From Polynucleobacter meluiroseus (GTDB lineage: Bacteria > Pseudomonadota > Gammaproteobacteria > Burkholderiales > Burkholderiaceae): 64,000 nt of DNA. Under the pieces are notes generated by a model. It had not been told where the DNA came from. It ran no database searches and saw nothing but the letters and a program-made list of their open reading frames with translations. The DNA lies in the NCBI RefSeq assembly GCF_900205755.1, contig NZ_OANS01000002.1, positions 248,001 through 312,000 of the forward strand, written 5' to 3'. A program made the position numbers and the translations under genes. Below, in pieces: positions 29,808 through 39,204 of this stretch. The first letter of the stretch is position 1; the number at the start of each line of letters is the position of its first letter.

Positions 29808-31274
29808 TTAACTGCCTGAAGATCCTGAGTTAATCGGTTTTAGCGGATTAATGACCTTTACGTTAGCTTCATTACGCCAATACCCCATAAAGCCAGCAAA
29901 TTCTGCTTGAGCAGCAAGGGACTGCAGTTGCTGAGCTTGAGCTTGACGTACCTTTGTATCACTGGTCTCTGGTTGGCGAACTTGGTCTATACGGTAAATG
30001 GTAACCCCCACCCCTGGATTGGTAACTGAAACAAAAGCGGGCAAGGAATCGGTCTTGGCAGTCATCACATCCGCAAAGGAAGGTCCAATCAAATTACCTG
30101 GTTTATTGCGAGAGATCCAAGTTGGGCCAGTAAATCCCGTCACGTTTTTGGGGTCCTTTTCTAGCTCGGAATATTTATTCGCTGCAGCTGCAATGGCTAA
30201 TTTTTCAGCATCTTTCAAGCTCACTTGCCGCAAAATTTCAGCGGAAACTGTTTTGAACGGCAGTGCTTGGGCAGGATGGAAATCAATCACACGGGCTGAT
30301 ACAAAGACACCTGGGGAAATCTGAATCGCCTCTATATTGCGCTTGTTTTTCAACGACTCTTCACCGAATAATGCCTGCACTACTTTTGGATTAGCTAATG
30401 GATGATCTTTAGAGAGATTGGAGGCGCCTGCGCGCGTGACATTTTTTTGGGACTGAATACTCAACTTCAATTTGTCTGCAGCAGGTTTCAAGCTGTCCGC
30501 TTGATCGTAAGTGGTATTGGCAAACTGATCCGCTTTCTCGCTAAATACCTTGGCGTCCTCTTTAGGATCGGCCTTCAGGATAAGATATTCAACATCGATA
30601 TATTCTGGGCTTTCAAAGAGCTTGGTATTGGCTGTATAAAAAGCCTGCAAGTCCTCTTGGCTTGGTTTAACTTTGGAGAGATAGTCCCTTGCGTTAATTT
30701 GTAAAGCCTGAACTTGACGCTCAGTCTCATAGAGAGCAGAAATCGTATCTGCTAATTTAGGTGTAGCGAGACCAGTTCTAGCCACCGAATTAACCAGCTG
30801 TTGAATCTTCAGATCGAAAGCTTGACCTGCGTAAAACTGCTCCTCATTCATGCCGTTGCTAGCAAGCAGTTGCTTAAAGCCGGCATCGTCAAAACTTCCA
30901 TCGGCACGATATAAGGCCCGAATCTGAGGAATTCTTTGCAGGCTGCTAATTAATTCTTGTTTACCCACTTGCAGTCTTAAATCAGTTACTGCAAAACCCA
31001 GGATTCGCTGCTGCAAGAGCTCATTCAAAATTGCTTGACGAAACGGCACGCTCAGAGCGATTTGCAGATTGCCGCCAACACGGGCTGCCTGACGCTTAGC
31101 ACCAGCATCTACCTCTTGCGCAGTGATGGGCTTGCCGTTTACTTTGACTAGGTCGGTTTCTTGATCAAAAAAGCCGGAATAACTTGAAATCCCAAACAGC
31201 ACAAAAGAAGGAACAATAAATAGCAGAAGAACAATTTGCAGTATCTTTTGATGCTTACGAACGGTATCAAACAT
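29808..31274 (-). CDS. PpiD-like membrane chaperone lacking the parvulin domain
   Basis: A 488-residue protein with one N-terminal transmembrane helix (13-30) and a periplasmic SurA_N-like chaperone region (about 38-190). The tail matches the C-terminal part of PpiD: FANTTYDQADSLKPAADKLK at 251-270 and KRNIEAIQISPG, which recalls burkholderial PpiD. PpiD assists proteins emerging from the Sec translocon. E. coli PpiD is 623 residues with a parvulin domain in the middle. Here the text passes from EYIDVEYLIL (224-233) directly to the tail, so the parvulin segment of about 100-130 residues is missing. Confidence 0.8.
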   Translation of the reverse strand: MFDTVRKHQKILQIVLLLFIVPSFVLFGISSYSGFFDQETDLVKVNGKPITAQEVDAGAKRQAARVGGNLQIALSVPFRQAILNELLQQRILGFAVTDLRLQVGKQELISSLQRIPQIRALYRADGSFDDAGFKQLLASNGMNEEQFYAGQAFDLKIQQLVNSVARTGLATPKLADTISALYETERQVQALQINARDYLSKVKPSQEDLQAFYTANTKLFESPEYIDVEYLILKADPKEDAKVFSEKADQFANTTYDQADSLKPAADKLKLSIQSQKNVTRAGASNLSKDHPLANPKVVQALFGEESLKNKRNIEAIQISPGVFVSARVIDFHPAQALPFKTVSAEILRQVSLKDAEKLAIAAAANKYSELEKDPKNVTGFTGPTWISRNKPGNLIGPSFADVMTAKTDSLPAFVSVTNPGVGVTIYRIDQVRQPETSDTKVRQAQAQQLQSLAAQAEFAGFMGYWRNEANVKVINPLKPINSGSSGS

Positions 31275-31352
31275 GTGTTAATCGCCACTAAATGAAGTTA
31301 ATACCAGTAGTGTACTAGCCAATCCCTGCCAATAAGCCAAAAAGCACCAGCT

Positions 31353-31380
31353 CAAAAAATAACCTGCCGAAGCAGGTTAT
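31353..31380 (-). terminator. Terminator after the exported Ntn hydrolase
   Basis: On the minus strand ATAACCTGC, a TTCG tetraloop and GCAGGTTAT are followed by six T. It separates the amidohydrolase transcript from ppiD. Confidence 0.85.
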
Positions 31381-31406
31381 CTAAGACAACTTAATCTAAG
31401 TAGAAA

Positions 31407-32516
31407 TTAATTAATCTGAATATAGGTCTGTGGCCGATCCAAATCATAGACCTTAATCTCTTTGGCATTCACATCAACTTTTTTGAAGTCAAATGCCTGA
31501 ACGTTGGTATTGGCAAACATTTTGACGTAGTACATCATATTTTTATTATCGGCAACAATGCTCCATTCGGTAATTTCAACGCCCCCTGCACCACCACCAT
31601 AAGCATTGGTTGCTGGCAAAGAGATTGCACCTGGTGGAATATCAAAGCTTCCCAAAATGTGCCATGCAGTATTAGTTTGCTGGTCTGAGCTTAAATTGGT
31701 TGGCGCAGACTTGGAAAGGAATAAGGCACGTATGAAACGACTAGGGCTCAAATAATCACCAGGCAGGCCGTGCAAACCGCTGCCAGAACTTGGAGGAACA
31801 TAAGAAACGCCATTGATCACTAGAGCAGGTTTCTCAACAGGGCTTAGATTGGCATAGTTGCCGATATTATTGAGTTGATTGGAAAAAGCGGGGTCATTAG
31901 TCTCAACGGTGGTTGGATTATCAGTCGCCACTAGCTCCCCATTCAAGTACTCGATCACTAGGCTCTTACCTTTTGCATCATGAAGAGTCATCCGCACGGG
32001 GGCAGACTGATTGTGATATGCGGGAATAATCGAGCGATTCACTTTAATCTTTTGAAAGCCCGCCTTAACTTCCTCAATCGTCGCGAAGTTAGTTAATGCA
32101 TAAGTCAACATTTGTACTGAGGCAATGCTATTTGAGGAGTCTGCAGGGGCCACTTTCTGGTAGTCAGCCGTATTTGGGGCATTAAGCAATCCGCCGACTA
32201 AGCCCTTTTCATTCATTCCATCAACAAATACTGGCAAACCAAGCGCATTCATACCGACAACAGCGTATTTTGTTGTCCAGTTCAAGCCACTTCCTGGCTT
32301 GCTATCGGTACCGATCCCTAGAGCTTGGTAGTTGCGGGGAATCACCGCCAATTTTGAATTGAGCGGTAAACCGAATTCCATCGTACGGCCGTAAACAAAA
32401 CCACCATCATTGCCTTTCAATAAAAAACTGGTGCAAGCTTGGCTGGCAACAGGAGCCGTCAAGAAGGCGAAAGAGAGGGATGCGGCGAGTACTTTTTTAA
32501 TCATTTTTTGTTTCAA
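31407..32516 (-). CDS. Exported linear amide C-N hydrolase (choloylglycine hydrolase family)
   Basis: About 369 residues of the Ntn-hydrolase C59 family (bile salt hydrolase / penicillin V acylase fold). A signal peptide (about 1-26, ending VASQA) leads to CTSF, so C28 would become the N-terminal nucleophile after cleavage. The conserved YGRTMEFG, NEKGLVGG and NAYGGGAGGVE stretches follow. I favour a TTG start at 32516 because GGAG lies six bases upstream; ATG at 32504 is the alternative. Bile salts are unlikely in a freshwater bacterium, so an N-acyl amide or acyl-homoserine lactone substrate is possible but unproven. Confidence 0.85.
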   Translation of the reverse strand: MKQKMIKKVLAASLSFAFLTAPVASQACTSFLLKGNDGGFVYGRTMEFGLPLNSKLAVIPRNYQALGIGTDSKPGSGLNWTTKYAVVGMNALGLPVFVDGMNEKGLVGGLLNAPNTADYQKVAPADSSNSIASVQMLTYALTNFATIEEVKAGFQKIKVNRSIIPAYHNQSAPVRMTLHDAKGKSLVIEYLNGELVATDNPTTVETNDPAFSNQLNNIGNYANLSPVEKPALVINGVSYVPPSSGSGLHGLPGDYLSPSRFIRALFLSKSAPTNLSSDQQTNTAWHILGSFDIPPGAISLPATNAYGGGAGGVEITEWSIVADNKNMMYYVKMFANTNVQAFDFKKVDVNAKEIKVYDLDRPQTYIQIN

Positions 32517-32522
32517 TTTTTT

Positions 32523-32526
32523 CTCC
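32523..32526 (-). promoter_or_regulatory. Ribosome-binding site supporting a TTG start
   Basis: GGAG on the minus strand is 6 bases from the TTG at 32516-32514 and 18 bases from the in-frame ATG at 32504. The spacing favours TTG. Confidence 0.45.
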
Positions 32527-32667
32527 AATTAATAGACTGATGACTATCCAACTTCATTAAATAAGCCATTTCAATGTAGATTAAATTTATGACAACTAGA
32601 AGGTATTAATCCGCACTGCAACTTAAAAAGATCCTACCACTTAGCTGATTAGAAGCCTAATTGCACA

Positions 32668-32692
32668 AGAAAAAACCACCCGTGGGTGGTTT
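32668..32692 (-). terminator. Terminator after tRNA-Val
   Basis: On the minus strand AAACCACC, a CACG loop and GGTGGTTT are followed by TTTCTT. It ends the tRNA-Val transcript 49 bases after the gene. Confidence 0.75.
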
Positions 32693-32740
32693 CTTGATTT
32701 CAATGCAAAGCTTAGAGCCAAACAATGAAGAGTATTGGGG

Positions 32741-32816
32741 TGGTGGGCGCTGACGGGATCGAACCGCCGACATTCTGCGTGTAAGGCAGACGCTCTACCA
32801 TCTGAGCTAAGCGCCC
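32741..32816 (-). tRNA. tRNA-Val (TAC)
   Basis: 76 bases with CCA encoded. The acceptor is GGGCGCT, the anticodon loop CTTACAC gives TAC and the T-arm is GGTTCGATCC. It lies 107 bases after the lon stop codon on the same strand. Confidence 0.95.
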
Positions 32817-32923
32817 CAATTTAATGCAGACGCTATTGTATCCTAGACTGCAGGCTTGTGAAAGATTCTTCGTCAAATGTGCCTTTTTGAGAAAGGCGCA
32901 TTCGACTTGGAACCATTCAATCC

Positions 32924-35356
32924 TTAATGCTTAAGCACTTCTCCAGTAGCAGCATTTTCACCAACCTTACTCGCCTCAGCAGCTTTTTTTGCCAATTCCT
33001 CAGGAGTGGGGTCGGCTAAGGCGACTGGTTTATGCTCCAGAGCCAGCTCAAGCACATTGTCTATCCAGCGAACCGGAACGATCTCAATAGCATTCTTAAC
33101 ATTGTCAGGAATATCAATTAAGTCTTTGACGTTCTCTTCCGGTATTAAGGCTAATTTAATGCCACCCCGATGTGCAGCCAAAAGCTTTTCTTTCAAACCA
33201 CCGATTGGCAGAACCTCTCCCCGCAAGGTAATCTCGCCTGTCATGGCAACGTCCGAGCGTATCGGGATACCGCTCAGAACGGAGACTAACGCAGTGGTAA
33301 TGGCAATACCAGCCGATGGGCCGTCTTTTGGAGTGGCGCCATCAGGGAAGTGAATATGAATATCCTTCTTCTCGAACGCTTCATCCGAAATCCCCAAACG
33401 CCTAGCGCGGGACCGCACTACTGTTCGCGCTGCTTCAACAGATTCTTTCATGACATCACCGATAGAGCCAGTGCGGGTGATTAAACCTTTGCCTGGCATT
33501 ACTGCTGCTTCGATGGTCAATAAGTCTCCACCAACCTCAGTCCAAGCAAGTCCGGTCACCTGACCAACTTGATTCTCTTTTGCCGCTAAACCAAAGTCAT
33601 ACATCTTCACTGATAAGAATTTCTCAAGATTATCCGCATTGACGATAATTGGCGCGGCTTCTTTCTTGAGCAAGAGCAGCTTCACAATCTTGCGGCAAAT
33701 TTTGCTGATCTCACGCTCTAGGGAGCGTACTCCAGCTTCGCGGGTGTAATAACGGATCATGCTGTGCACTGCTGATTCTTCAATCTTCAATTCATCTTTT
33801 TTCAGACCATTATTTTTGATCTGTTTAGGAATCAAATAGTTCATGGCAATACTGGTCTTCTCATCTTCCGTATATCCCGCCAAACGAATAATCTCGAGGC
33901 GATCCAATAAGGGACCAGGAATGTTCAAAGAATTTGCTGTAGCAACAAACATGACGTCAGACAGATCAAAGTCGACTTCAACATAGTGATCTTGGAAAGT
34001 GTGGTTTTGCTCTGGATCCAAAACCTCCAATAAAGCACTAGCTGGATCACCACGGAAATCCATGCCCATCTTGTCCACCTCATCCAATAGGAATAAAGGG
34101 TTGCGGACTCCAACTTTAGTTAAGCTCGTCAGAATTTTACCGGGCATAGAACCAATATAAGTACGGCGGTGACCTCTAATCTCAGACTCATCGCGCACAC
34201 CACCCAAAGCCATACGCACAAACTTTCTATTGGTGGCCCTAGCGATAGACTGCCCAAGGGAAGTCTTACCTACTCCAGGAGGGCCTACTAAACACAAGAT
34301 TGGTGCCTTGACTTGATCCACGCGCTGCTGCACCGCGAGGTATTCCAAGATGCGTTCTTTAACCTTATCAAGACCGTAATGATCTTCATCCAGTACCTTT
34401 TCAGCATTGGAGAGATCGTTGTTAATCTTGCTTTTTTTCTTCCAAGGAAGATTTACTAAGGTGTCAATAAAGTTGCGAATCACCGTAGCCTCAGCGGACA
34501 TAGGCGACATCAGCTTGAGCTTTTTCAGTTCTGACTCTGCTTTTTTCAAAGCCTCTTTTGGCATCCGGGCAGCTTTAATGCGTTTCTCGAGCTCCTCAAG
34601 ATCTGCGCCCTCTTCGCCTTCACCTAATTCTTTTTGAATTGCTTTTACTTGTTCGTTTAAATAGTATTCGCGCTGACTCTTTTCCATTTGGCGTTTCACG
34701 CGTCCACGAATCCGCTTCTCGACCTGCAAAATATCAATCTCGCTCTCAAGGTCAGCTAAAAGACTTTCAAGACGCTGCACAACATCAGTCATTTCTAACA
34801 GTCGCTGTTTTTGCTCTAATTTGACGGGTAAATGCGCGCAGATCGTATCAGCTAAACGACTAGGATCGTCAATACCTCCTAAAGAGGAAAGAATCTCTTG
34901 AGGCACCTTCTTGTTGAGTTTTACGTACTGATCAAATTGCGCCATGATCGCACGGCGTAAGGCCTCGGTTTCATGTGCATCTAGCGCAGACATCGCAGTT
35001 GGTGTAGCGTCACAACTGAAGTAACCCAGGCTATCTTCAATTTGACTTACTTCTGCACGCTGCACGCCTTCAACTAAAACCTTGACGGTGCCATCAGGCA
35101 ACTTCAACATTTGCAGAATATTGGCAATACAACCCACTTCGTAGAGATCCTCTACTGACGGCTCATCCTTGGCGGCTGTTTTTTGGGCTACGAGCAAGAC
35201 ATTTTTGCCAGTCTCCATCGCAGCTTCGAGCGCTTTGATGGATTTTGGGCGTCCCACAAACAAAGGGATCACCATATGGGGGAACACCACAACGTCGCGT
35301 AGCGGCAGCAAAGGCAACTGAATTGGCTCAGAGGGTAATAATAAGTGGCCAGGCAT
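32924..35356 (-). CDS. lon: ATP-dependent protease Lon
   Basis: An 810-residue LonA protease that degrades misfolded and regulatory proteins in the cytoplasm. Order: substrate-binding N-domain (about 10-205), coiled-coil region, AAA+ module with Walker A GPPGVGKT near 358-365, and the protease domain. The catalytic S681 is in KDGPSAGIA and the Lys in GGLKEKLLAAHRGG about 43 residues later. The start ATG has a GGAGGA ribosome site 8 bases upstream. A sigma-32-like promoter stands about 95 bases before the start. Confidence 0.98.
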   Translation of the reverse strand: MPGHLLLPSEPIQLPLLPLRDVVVFPHMVIPLFVGRPKSIKALEAAMETGKNVLLVAQKTAAKDEPSVEDLYEVGCIANILQMLKLPDGTVKVLVEGVQRAEVSQIEDSLGYFSCDATPTAMSALDAHETEALRRAIMAQFDQYVKLNKKVPQEILSSLGGIDDPSRLADTICAHLPVKLEQKQRLLEMTDVVQRLESLLADLESEIDILQVEKRIRGRVKRQMEKSQREYYLNEQVKAIQKELGEGEEGADLEELEKRIKAARMPKEALKKAESELKKLKLMSPMSAEATVIRNFIDTLVNLPWKKKSKINNDLSNAEKVLDEDHYGLDKVKERILEYLAVQQRVDQVKAPILCLVGPPGVGKTSLGQSIARATNRKFVRMALGGVRDESEIRGHRRTYIGSMPGKILTSLTKVGVRNPLFLLDEVDKMGMDFRGDPASALLEVLDPEQNHTFQDHYVEVDFDLSDVMFVATANSLNIPGPLLDRLEIIRLAGYTEDEKTSIAMNYLIPKQIKNNGLKKDELKIEESAVHSMIRYYTREAGVRSLEREISKICRKIVKLLLLKKEAAPIIVNADNLEKFLSVKMYDFGLAAKENQVGQVTGLAWTEVGGDLLTIEAAVMPGKGLITRTGSIGDVMKESVEAARTVVRSRARRLGISDEAFEKKDIHIHFPDGATPKDGPSAGIAITTALVSVLSGIPIRSDVAMTGEITLRGEVLPIGGLKEKLLAAHRGGIKLALIPEENVKDLIDIPDNVKNAIEIVPVRWIDNVLELALEHKPVALADPTPEELAKKAAEASKVGENAATGEVLKH

Positions 35357-35449
35357 AAAGCAATTCCTCCAAAGTAGTCAATCCTTCATAAACTCTTAAA
35401 ACGTCCTAAATACTATATACGGACATTATTTAAGAATAGGATACTACCT

Positions 35450-35477
35450 ATATGGGTATCGGACTGTTAAAAACAAG
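35450..35477 (-). promoter_or_regulatory. Sigma-32 (heat-shock) type promoter before lon
   Basis: On the minus strand CTTGTTT, a 14-base spacer and CCCATAT match the proteobacterial heat-shock consensus CTTGAAA-N13/14-CCCCATNT. lon is a classical member of that regulon. The element lies 94 to 121 bases upstream of the ATG. Confidence 0.6.
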
Positions 35478-35535
35478 AGTGAAAATGGGTAAAAACGCTT
35501 AAAAATGACTTAAATAAGGGCAAAAACCTTAAAAA

Positions 35536-36909
35536 TTACGCCTTTTTTGTCTTTTCTTTTACTTTTTCATCCTGCTTGTAGACCAAAATTGGTTTACCGC
35601 CCACTTGGATGGTGTTTTCATCAATAACTACTTTTTGCACGTTCTGCAAGGAAGGCAGGTCGTACATGATATCCATCAAGGAGCCTTCAAGAATTGAACG
35701 CAAGCCTCGTGCCCCTGTCTTACGAGCAATCGCTTTCTTGGCAATAGCAGATAAAGCAGCTTGGCGAACTTCTAATTCAGCGCCTTCCATGGTTAAAAGT
35801 GCCTGATATTGCTTAACTAAGGCATTTTTTGGCTCAGTCAAAATCTGAATTAAGGCAGTTTCGTCTAGCTGAAGCAAGGTAGCTACAACTGGGAGACGCC
35901 CAATCAATTCTGGAATTAAGCCAAACTTGATTAAATCTTCTGGCTCAACTTCGACTAACAGATCGCTTACTCCACGATCATCCTTGCCAGGTACGGTCGC
36001 ATTGAAGCCAATACCGGTTTTGGCCGTACGTTGCTGAATCACCTTCTCGAGGCCATCAAACGCGCCTCCGCAGATAAATAGAATGTTGGTGGTATCAACC
36101 TGCAAGAAATCTTGATTTGGGTGCTTACGCCCCCCTTGCGGTGGAACTGAGGCCATCGTGCCCTCGACCAATTTGAGGAGGGCTTGCTGTACGCCTTCAC
36201 CAGAGACGTCGCGCGTAATGGAGGGGTTGTCCGACTTGCGAGAAATTTTATCGATCTCATCGATATAAACAATGCCACGTTGGGCTTTTTCTACGTTGTA
36301 ATCACAAGCTTGTAACAATTTTTGAATGATATTTTCAACGTCTTCACCGACATAACCAGCTTCGGTTAAGGTCGTGGCATCAGCCATCACAAACGGCACC
36401 TCAAGCATGCGGGCCAAAGTTTGAGCAAGCAAGGTTTTGCCGGAGCCTGTAGGACCAATCAATAAAATATTGCTCTTAGCTAACTCAACCCCGTCAACCA
36501 TGGCCTTAGCTGGTACTTTAGATTTGGACTTATCTGCGTTTTTATCAGCAGCCTCAAGAGGCTTACCATCCTTATCAAGCTTCTCTTTTTTTGCTTTAGG
36601 CAAATACTGCAAGCGCTTGTAATGGTTATAAACCGCTACTGCCAAAGTTTTCTTAGCTTGCTCTTGACCGATGACGTACTGATCCAGATTCTCACGAATT
36701 TCATGCGGCGTTGGCAGGGAATGATCACCCTCTTCCTTAGGAAGTTTGGCAACCTCTTCCTCAATGATGTCGGTGCAAAGATCAATACACTCATCACAAA
36801 TGAAAACGGAGGGACCAGCAATCAGTTTTTTAACTTCATGCTGACTTTTGCCGCAAAAGGAGCAGTACAGAACTTTATCCGAACTATTGCTTGTAGAGAT
36901 ATCGCTCAA
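35536..36909 (-). CDS. clpX: ATP-dependent Clp protease ATP-binding subunit ClpX
   Basis: A 457-residue AAA+ unfoldase that feeds substrates to ClpP. The zinc-binding domain has C16, C19, C38 and C41. Walker A GPTGSGKT is at 152-159 and Walker B VYIDEIDK near 215. The pore loop and IGF-type contact lie further on. The start is TTG at 36909; no better codon exists upstream and the distance to the first Cys fits the family. Between NHYKRLQ (near 100) and GVELAKSN (near 140) lies a lysine-rich insertion of about 33 residues absent from E. coli ClpX (424 residues). Confidence 0.97.
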   Translation of the reverse strand: MSDISTSNSSDKVLYCSFCGKSQHEVKKLIAGPSVFICDECIDLCTDIIEEEVAKLPKEEGDHSLPTPHEIRENLDQYVIGQEQAKKTLAVAVYNHYKRLQYLPKAKKEKLDKDGKPLEAADKNADKSKSKVPAKAMVDGVELAKSNILLIGPTGSGKTLLAQTLARMLEVPFVMADATTLTEAGYVGEDVENIIQKLLQACDYNVEKAQRGIVYIDEIDKISRKSDNPSITRDVSGEGVQQALLKLVEGTMASVPPQGGRKHPNQDFLQVDTTNILFICGGAFDGLEKVIQQRTAKTGIGFNATVPGKDDRGVSDLLVEVEPEDLIKFGLIPELIGRLPVVATLLQLDETALIQILTEPKNALVKQYQALLTMEGAELEVRQAALSAIAKKAIARKTGARGLRSILEGSLMDIMYDLPSLQNVQKVVIDENTIQVGGKPILVYKQDEKVKEKTKKA

Positions 36910-36975
36910 AATGGTGACCTAAAAAAAAGAATGAAAACTAAAGAGCTTAAAGAACTAAGAACTAAGCGCTAACAA

Positions 36976-37605
36976 TCAAGGACGCTTATCAATCACTTTA
37001 TCGATCAAGCCATATTCCTGCGCTTGTTCAGCGGACATGAAATTGTCGCGATCGGTATCTTTGGCGATGGTTTCGATGGTTTGACCAGTGCGATCTGCCA
37101 AGATTTTATTTAGACGCTCACGTAGATAGAGAATTTCACGTGCCTGAATCTCAATGTCAGAAGCTTGGCCACGAGCGCCACCCAATGGCTGGTGAATCAT
37201 CACGCGGGAGTTTGGCAGCGCATAGCGCTTACCCTTCTCGCCAGCGCATAAAAGGAAGGCACCCATGCTCGCTGCCATACCCATGCACAACGTGCTGACG
37301 TGTGGCTTGATAAATTGCATCGTGTCGTAAATCGCCAAACCAGCAGATACCGAACCGCCAGGTGAGTTGATATAGAGTGAAATCTCTTTGTCAGGATTTT
37401 CGCTTTCCAGAAAAAGAAGTTGAGCAATCACAAGGTTGGCAGTTTGGTCATTCACTTCGCCGACCAAAAATACCACGCGCTCTCTTAATAAACGGGAGTA
37501 AATATCATAGGCGCGCTCACCTCGACCAGAAGTTTCAATCACCATGGGTACCAAACCTAAACCCTTAGGCTCTAGATTTTCATACTGGCTGTGATTCTGA
37601 TTCAT
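36976..37605 (-). CDS. clpP: ATP-dependent Clp protease proteolytic subunit
   Basis: A 209-residue serine protease forming the double-heptamer chamber. The catalytic S113 (MAASMGAF) and H138 (MIHQPLGG) are clear, with the Asp in [13 protein letters not shown] near 187. The N-terminal 15 residues are a probable propeptide. Gene order tig-clpP-clpX-lon is the standard proteobacterial one, here with 37 bases after tig and 66 before clpX. Confidence 0.98.
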   Translation of the reverse strand: MNQNHSQYENLEPKGLGLVPMVIETSGRGERAYDIYSRLLRERVVFLVGEVNDQTANLVIAQLLFLESENPDKEISLYINSPGGSVSAGLAIYDTMQFIKPHVSTLCMGMAASMGAFLLCAGEKGKRYALPNSRVMIHQPLGGARGQASDIEIQAREILYLRERLNKILADRTGQTIETIAKDTDRDNFMSAEQAQEYGLIDKVIDKRP

Positions 37606-37642
37606 CTGGTCGGACCTTTATTTAATTGCTACTAAACAATAA

Positions 37643-38980
37643 TTAATTAAGTTTGCTGAGCTCTTCAAAACTAACCGCTTTATCGACTACTTTGGCCAAG
37701 GACATAAAGTGTTTAATCACGTTATCTTCCAAAACCACATTCTCGATATCTTTTAAGCGGCTTGGATTGCTGTAGAACCAGCGTACCACTTCTTTTGGAT
37801 CTTCGTATGTAGCTGCTTGCTCATCGATTTCCGCTTTGATTTGATCTGCGGTAGCGGATAAATTCTGCAGCTTTACCAAATCACTCAAAATGAGACCCAA
37901 GCGAACGCGCTTTAACGCTTGTTCAGCAAACATTTCAGCAGGAATGGGAGCGTCTTTTGCGTTTGGAATACCGCGTTGCATTAAGTCGTTACGTGCTGAC
38001 TCAACCAAGCGCTCTTGCTCTGAAGCCACTAAAGATTTTGGAGTATCGAGCTCACACAAGGTATTGAGCTTTTCCATTACCTGAGCTTTTACTAGGGATG
38101 TTGTCCGTCGTTTTGTTTCGCGCTCAAGATTTTCTTTTACTTCCTCGCGCATCTTAGCAATGCCGCCTTCGGTAACACCTAGGGACAATGCAAATGCGTC
38201 ATCAATGGCAGGTAAGTGAGCCCAGTTTACGGATTTAACCGTAATGGTGAAGTCGGCAGTTTTGCCAGCAACTTCTTTACCGTTATAGTCCGCTGGAAAT
38301 GTCAACGGAAATGTCTTGCTCTCACCAGCTTTTAGGCCCAAGGCAGCCGCTTCAAATTCTGGAAGCATGCGTCCTTCGCCAAGAATATATTCAAAGTTTT
38401 CTGCTTTGCCGCCTGCAAACTCCACACCATCAATTTTGCCAACAAAGTCAATAATGACTTGGTCGCCAGTTTGCGCTGCAAGGCTTGAGCCGCCGTCGCC
38501 ATGAGCTCCGTCTTCACCGCGCGGGTGATAGTGAACTTGCTGCTTGCGCAGCACGTCTATGGCGCGATCGATTTCTGCATCAGAGATTGCCGTCGTATAT
38601 TGCGTAATCTCAGCTTGACTAAAGTCACCTATTTTGACTTCAGGCAAGACTTCAAAGAATGCATCAAAGATAATTTTTTCAGCATCTAGCTCACTCTTAG
38701 GATCTAAACGTGGTTGCCCAGCAAGCTTGATAGATTCTTTTTGTGCGATGTCATAGAACAACTCAGAAGCTTTATCGAACTGCAATTCAAAATCCACTTG
38801 CATGCCGTACTGCTTTTCAATCATGTTCTTAGGCACTTTGCCTGGACGAAAGCCAGCAACTTTCATGGTCTTACCTAGTTTTGCTAGGCGCTCATCCCTA
38901 GCTATAGCTAAATCAGCACGAGCGAACTCTAAAGTTACTTTGCGGTCTAACTGACCTAAATTTTCTATCTGCACAGCCAT
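37643..38980 (-). CDS. tig: Trigger factor (ribosome-associated chaperone)
   Basis: A 445-residue trigger factor. The ribosome-binding N-domain ends with GFRPGKVPKNMIEKQYG near residue 45-61. The FKBP-type peptidyl-prolyl isomerase domain is near 160-250 (GDQVIIDFVGKIDG), and the long helical chaperone arms follow. I use the ATG at 38980 (MAVQIENLG), preceded by AAGAG six bases upstream. A longer frame to 39073 would enter tRNA-Leu. It heads the protein quality-control block. Confidence 0.97.
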   Translation of the reverse strand: MAVQIENLGQLDRKVTLEFARADLAIARDERLAKLGKTMKVAGFRPGKVPKNMIEKQYGMQVDFELQFDKASELFYDIAQKESIKLAGQPRLDPKSELDAEKIIFDAFFEVLPEVKIGDFSQAEITQYTTAISDAEIDRAIDVLRKQQVHYHPRGEDGAHGDGGSSLAAQTGDQVIIDFVGKIDGVEFAGGKAENFEYILGEGRMLPEFEAAALGLKAGESKTFPLTFPADYNGKEVAGKTADFTITVKSVNWAHLPAIDDAFALSLGVTEGGIAKMREEVKENLERETKRRTTSLVKAQVMEKLNTLCELDTPKSLVASEQERLVESARNDLMQRGIPNAKDAPIPAEMFAEQALKRVRLGLILSDLVKLQNLSATADQIKAEIDEQAATYEDPKEVVRWFYSNPSRLKDIENVVLEDNVIKHFMSLAKVVDKAVSFEELSKLN

Positions 38981-39038
38981 CGTCATCTCTTTTATGAAAA
39001 ACAGGGATATGTGAAGTCCAAGCCAAGGAGTAACCTTG

Positions 39039-39125
39039 TGGTGCGAGGAGGGGGACTCGAACCCCCACACCATTTCTGGCGTCAGGACCTAAACCTGGTG
39101 CGTCTACCAATTTCGCCATCCTCGC
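39039..39125 (-). tRNA. tRNA-Leu (TAG)
   Basis: 87 bases with CCA and a long variable arm, as expected for a leucine tRNA. The acceptor is GCGAGGA and the anticodon loop TTTAGGT gives TAG. The first anticodon-stem pair is C-A. It precedes tig by 58 bases on the same strand and may share its promoter. Confidence 0.94.
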
Positions 39126-39204
39126 GATTTCCGCAAACACTACTAAGCTTAAACTTCACTCTAAAGACCAACATTCTACAATGCTTGGCGCTTATGTCAG
39201 ATAT

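Noticed and set aside
36622..36972. 116-codon plus-strand frame opposite the clpX start
   Set aside because: It lies antisense to ClpX's zinc-binding domain and shows no independent coding signs.
38981..39073. N-terminal extension of trigger factor into tRNA-Leu
   Set aside because: The extension would translate tRNA sequence. The ATG at 38980 has a ribosome site and the family N-terminus.
38913..39140. 75-codon minus-strand frame across tRNA-Leu and the tig start
   Set aside because: It translates the tRNA itself and is out of frame with tig.
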